Origin: Sulfurimonas sp.
Lineage (GTDB): Bacteria > Campylobacterota > Campylobacteria > Campylobacterales > Sulfurimonadaceae
Reading direction: 5' to 3'
DNA: 7,030 nucleotides
NCBI GenBank assembly: GCA_027056465.1
Contig: JALUKS010000088.1
Location: 1-7,030, forward strand
Position 1 is the stretch's first letter; each line of letters opens with the position of its first letter. Positions 6,223 to 7,030 of this stretch are shown here, piece after piece. The translations under genes and the position numbers were made by a program. Under the pieces are notes generated by a model. The model saw nothing but the letters and a program-made list of their open reading frames with translations, was not told the DNA's origin and did not search any database.

Positions 6223-6907
6223 TAATTTTATCCACCATTTTCATAACAAACGCAGCAGAGATAATCGCACTTGATTCCATAAACTCATCAAATGAGAAAC
6301 TCGCATCAGTATCGGCAGTATCGCTAATAGCACGAAGAATAAAACAGGGAACATGCAGCGCATCACAAACGACTGCAACACTAGCACCTTCCATCTCTAG
6401 GGCATCAGCACCAAAGTTTTTCACTATTGCCTCTTTTATCTTTGTATCATGCACAAACTGATCTCCAGTAGCAATAACACCCTCTTGAAAATTTTTATCA
6501 AGCTCTTTTGCAACATCTTTTGCCACTGAAATAAGCTCTTTATCTGTCTCAACAAAAACAGAACCCCCAGGTACAAACCCCATAGGATGACCAAACGCTG
6601 TAATGTCTAAATCATGTTGCGAGAGTTTTGTAGCAACAATCAAATCCCCAATTTTAAGAGAGGGATTAATACCACCAGCTACACCTGAAAAAAGTAGTGT
6701 AGTACAAGCAAAATGTTCTATCATTGAAGTCGCTGTTAAAGTAGAAAAAACTTTTCCTATCTTCGAGTGAGCAATAACAACTTCACATCCTTTATATGAG
6801 GCTTCGTAGTAAGTGTTATTGGCATATTGGGTTGTTTTATACTCACCAACAATCTCTAAAATCGGTGTTATCTCTTCGGGCATTGCACCCATTATTGCTA
6901 TTTTCAA
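6215..6907 (-). CDS. mtnN: 5'-methylthioadenosine/S-adenosylhomocysteine nucleosidase (probable aminodeoxyfutalosine nucleosidase too)
   Basis: This cytoplasmic N-ribosyl hydrolase releases adenine from methylthioadenosine and S-adenosylhomocysteine, recycling the by-products of SAM use. In Campylobacter and Helicobacter the same enzyme acts on 6-amino-6-deoxyfutalosine in the futalosine route to menaquinone, and that role is likely here by family inference. The 230-residue length matches the E. coli enzyme. Conserved features are MKIAIMGAMPEE with Glu12, SGVAGGI (74-80), HDLDITAFG (98-106), EMEG with Glu173 (E. coli Glu174) and RAISDTAD with Asp196 (E. coli Asp197, the catalytic acid). The start is TTG at 6907-6905, preceded by AGAAGGA with a 7-nt spacer. 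The first ATG inside the gene (residue 6) would cut the first conserved strand. It is the first gene of a two-gene unit with the ttcA-like gene, which starts inside its last 8 nt. Confidence 0.95.
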   Translation of the reverse strand: MKIAIMGAMPEEITPILEIVGEYKTTQYANNTYYEASYKGCEVVIAHSKIGKVFSTLTATSMIEHFACTTLLFSGVAGGINPSLKIGDLIVATKLSQHDLDITAFGHPMGFVPGGSVFVETDKELISVAKDVAKELDKNFQEGVIATGDQFVHDTKIKEAIVKNFGADALEMEGASVAVVCDALHVPCFILRAISDTADTDASFSFDEFMESSAIISAAFVMKMVDKIIE

Positions 6908-6921
6908 ATCTCTATCCTTCT
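6908..6921 (-). promoter_or_regulatory. Shine-Dalgarno region supporting the TTG start of mtnN
   Basis: On the minus strand AGAAGGA (6921-6915) is followed by a 7-nt spacer and then TTG (6907-6905). The strong site at standard distance is the main reason to accept the rare start codon. Confidence 0.75.
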
Positions 6922-6967
6922 ACCAAAAATTACTGTAAAATACACACAAAGAGATAAGCAAGAGAAC

Positions 6968-6988
6968 GATTATTCCTTAGGAATTATC
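6968..6988. repeat. Short palindrome upstream of mtnN, operator-like
   Basis: ATTCCT (6972-6977) and AGGAAT (6979-6984) are perfect inverted copies around a single T at 6978. After one mismatched base on each side (T6971 and T6985), GAT (6968-6970) and ATC (6986-6988) pair again. It lies about 61-81 bp upstream of the mtnN start codon. The symmetry would suit a dimeric regulator, but no known motif is recognised. Confidence 0.4.
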
Positions 6989-7019
6989 TTTTAACCTTAA
7001 ACTTATTGTTTAAAGATAA
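6984..7019. repeat. Bulged AT-rich inverted repeat near the right edge
   Basis: The inner arms are TTAAAC (6997-7002) and GTTTAA (7008-7013) around a TTATT loop. The outer arms TTATCT (6984-6989) and AGATAA (7014-7019) also pair, leaving a 7-nt bulge on one side. It could be the terminator of a gene beyond the right edge, a regulatory site for mtnN, or chance in AT-rich DNA. It shares a few bases with the neighbouring palindrome, so the two structures would compete. Confidence 0.35.
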
Positions 7020-7030
7020 GAACCTCGAAA

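Larger units (their letters stand above)
6908..7030. other. Intergenic stretch upstream of mtnN
   Basis: No gene could be supported in these 123 bases. On the minus strand all three frames meet a stop within about 50 bases of the right edge, so the tail of an upstream gene could end here, but the remnants (8-14 codons at most) are too short to identify. The stretch holds the mtnN ribosome binding site and two inverted repeats. Confidence 0.6.

Noticed and set aside
6934..6941. TGTAAAAT on the plus strand as a promoter for a gene to the right
   Set aside because: The TG is one base too close for an extended -10, no -35 box is seen, and no rightward gene starts in the window.
6932..6961. Possible minus-strand promoter for mtnN (TTGCTT at 6961-6956, TACAGT at 6937-6932, 18 bp apart)
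   Set aside because: Only three or four of six bases match in each box and other placements score equally well, so it cannot be told from AT-rich background.
7003..7029. Tail of an upstream minus-strand gene (eight codons to a TAA)
   Set aside because: Too short to identify. All three frames close within 50 bases, so none stands out.

Overview
The window is AT-rich and tightly packed, with five complete genes and one gene cut off by the left edge. It most resembles a free-living member of the Campylobacterota (Sulfurimonas/Sulfurovum/Arcobacter type). Three things suggest this: histidine kinases with the HQWRQPL phosphoacceptor box, a GuaB of the epsilonproteobacterial type, and an MTA/SAH nucleosidase placed beside a TtcA-like PP-loop protein. 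The assignment rests on recognising families by eye; no search was run.

Left block (3-3467, + strand): two sensor histidine kinases in tandem, 12 nt apart. The first is a membrane kinase. Its reading frame is open to the window edge, so the true start lies upstream. The visible part holds the end of a probable nitrate/nitrite-sensing (NIT) type sensor region, one membrane helix, an Aer-like PAS domain and a kinase core. The second is soluble and carries FIST_N and FIST_C sensory domains in front of a kinase core that is clearly paralogous to the first. No response regulator is present in the window.

Middle block (3480-5453, + strand): a TATAAT box just after the kinase stop codon, then guaB (IMP dehydrogenase). 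A small RDD-family membrane protein follows after 7 nt, without a visible Shine-Dalgarno sequence.

Right block (5446-6907, - strand): mtnN (MTA/SAH nucleosidase, which probably also serves futalosine-route menaquinone synthesis) and then ttcA-like (tRNA 2-thiocytidine synthetase family). The two overlap by 8 nt and both start with TTG. The TtcA-like protein lacks the second cysteine of the family's CxxC iron-sulfur motif. The RDD gene and ttcA converge and overlap by 8 bp. Those 8 bp, which hold both stop codons, are exactly the loop of a 13-bp palindrome that may act as a two-way terminator.

Right edge (6908-7030): a non-coding stretch upstream of mtnN with two inverted repeats and no gene that I can support.

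I do not see a clearly new multi-gene system here. The best candidates for a second look are the paired NIT/Aer-PAS and FIST kinases, the altered cysteine motif in TtcA, and the palindrome that carries both stop codons.
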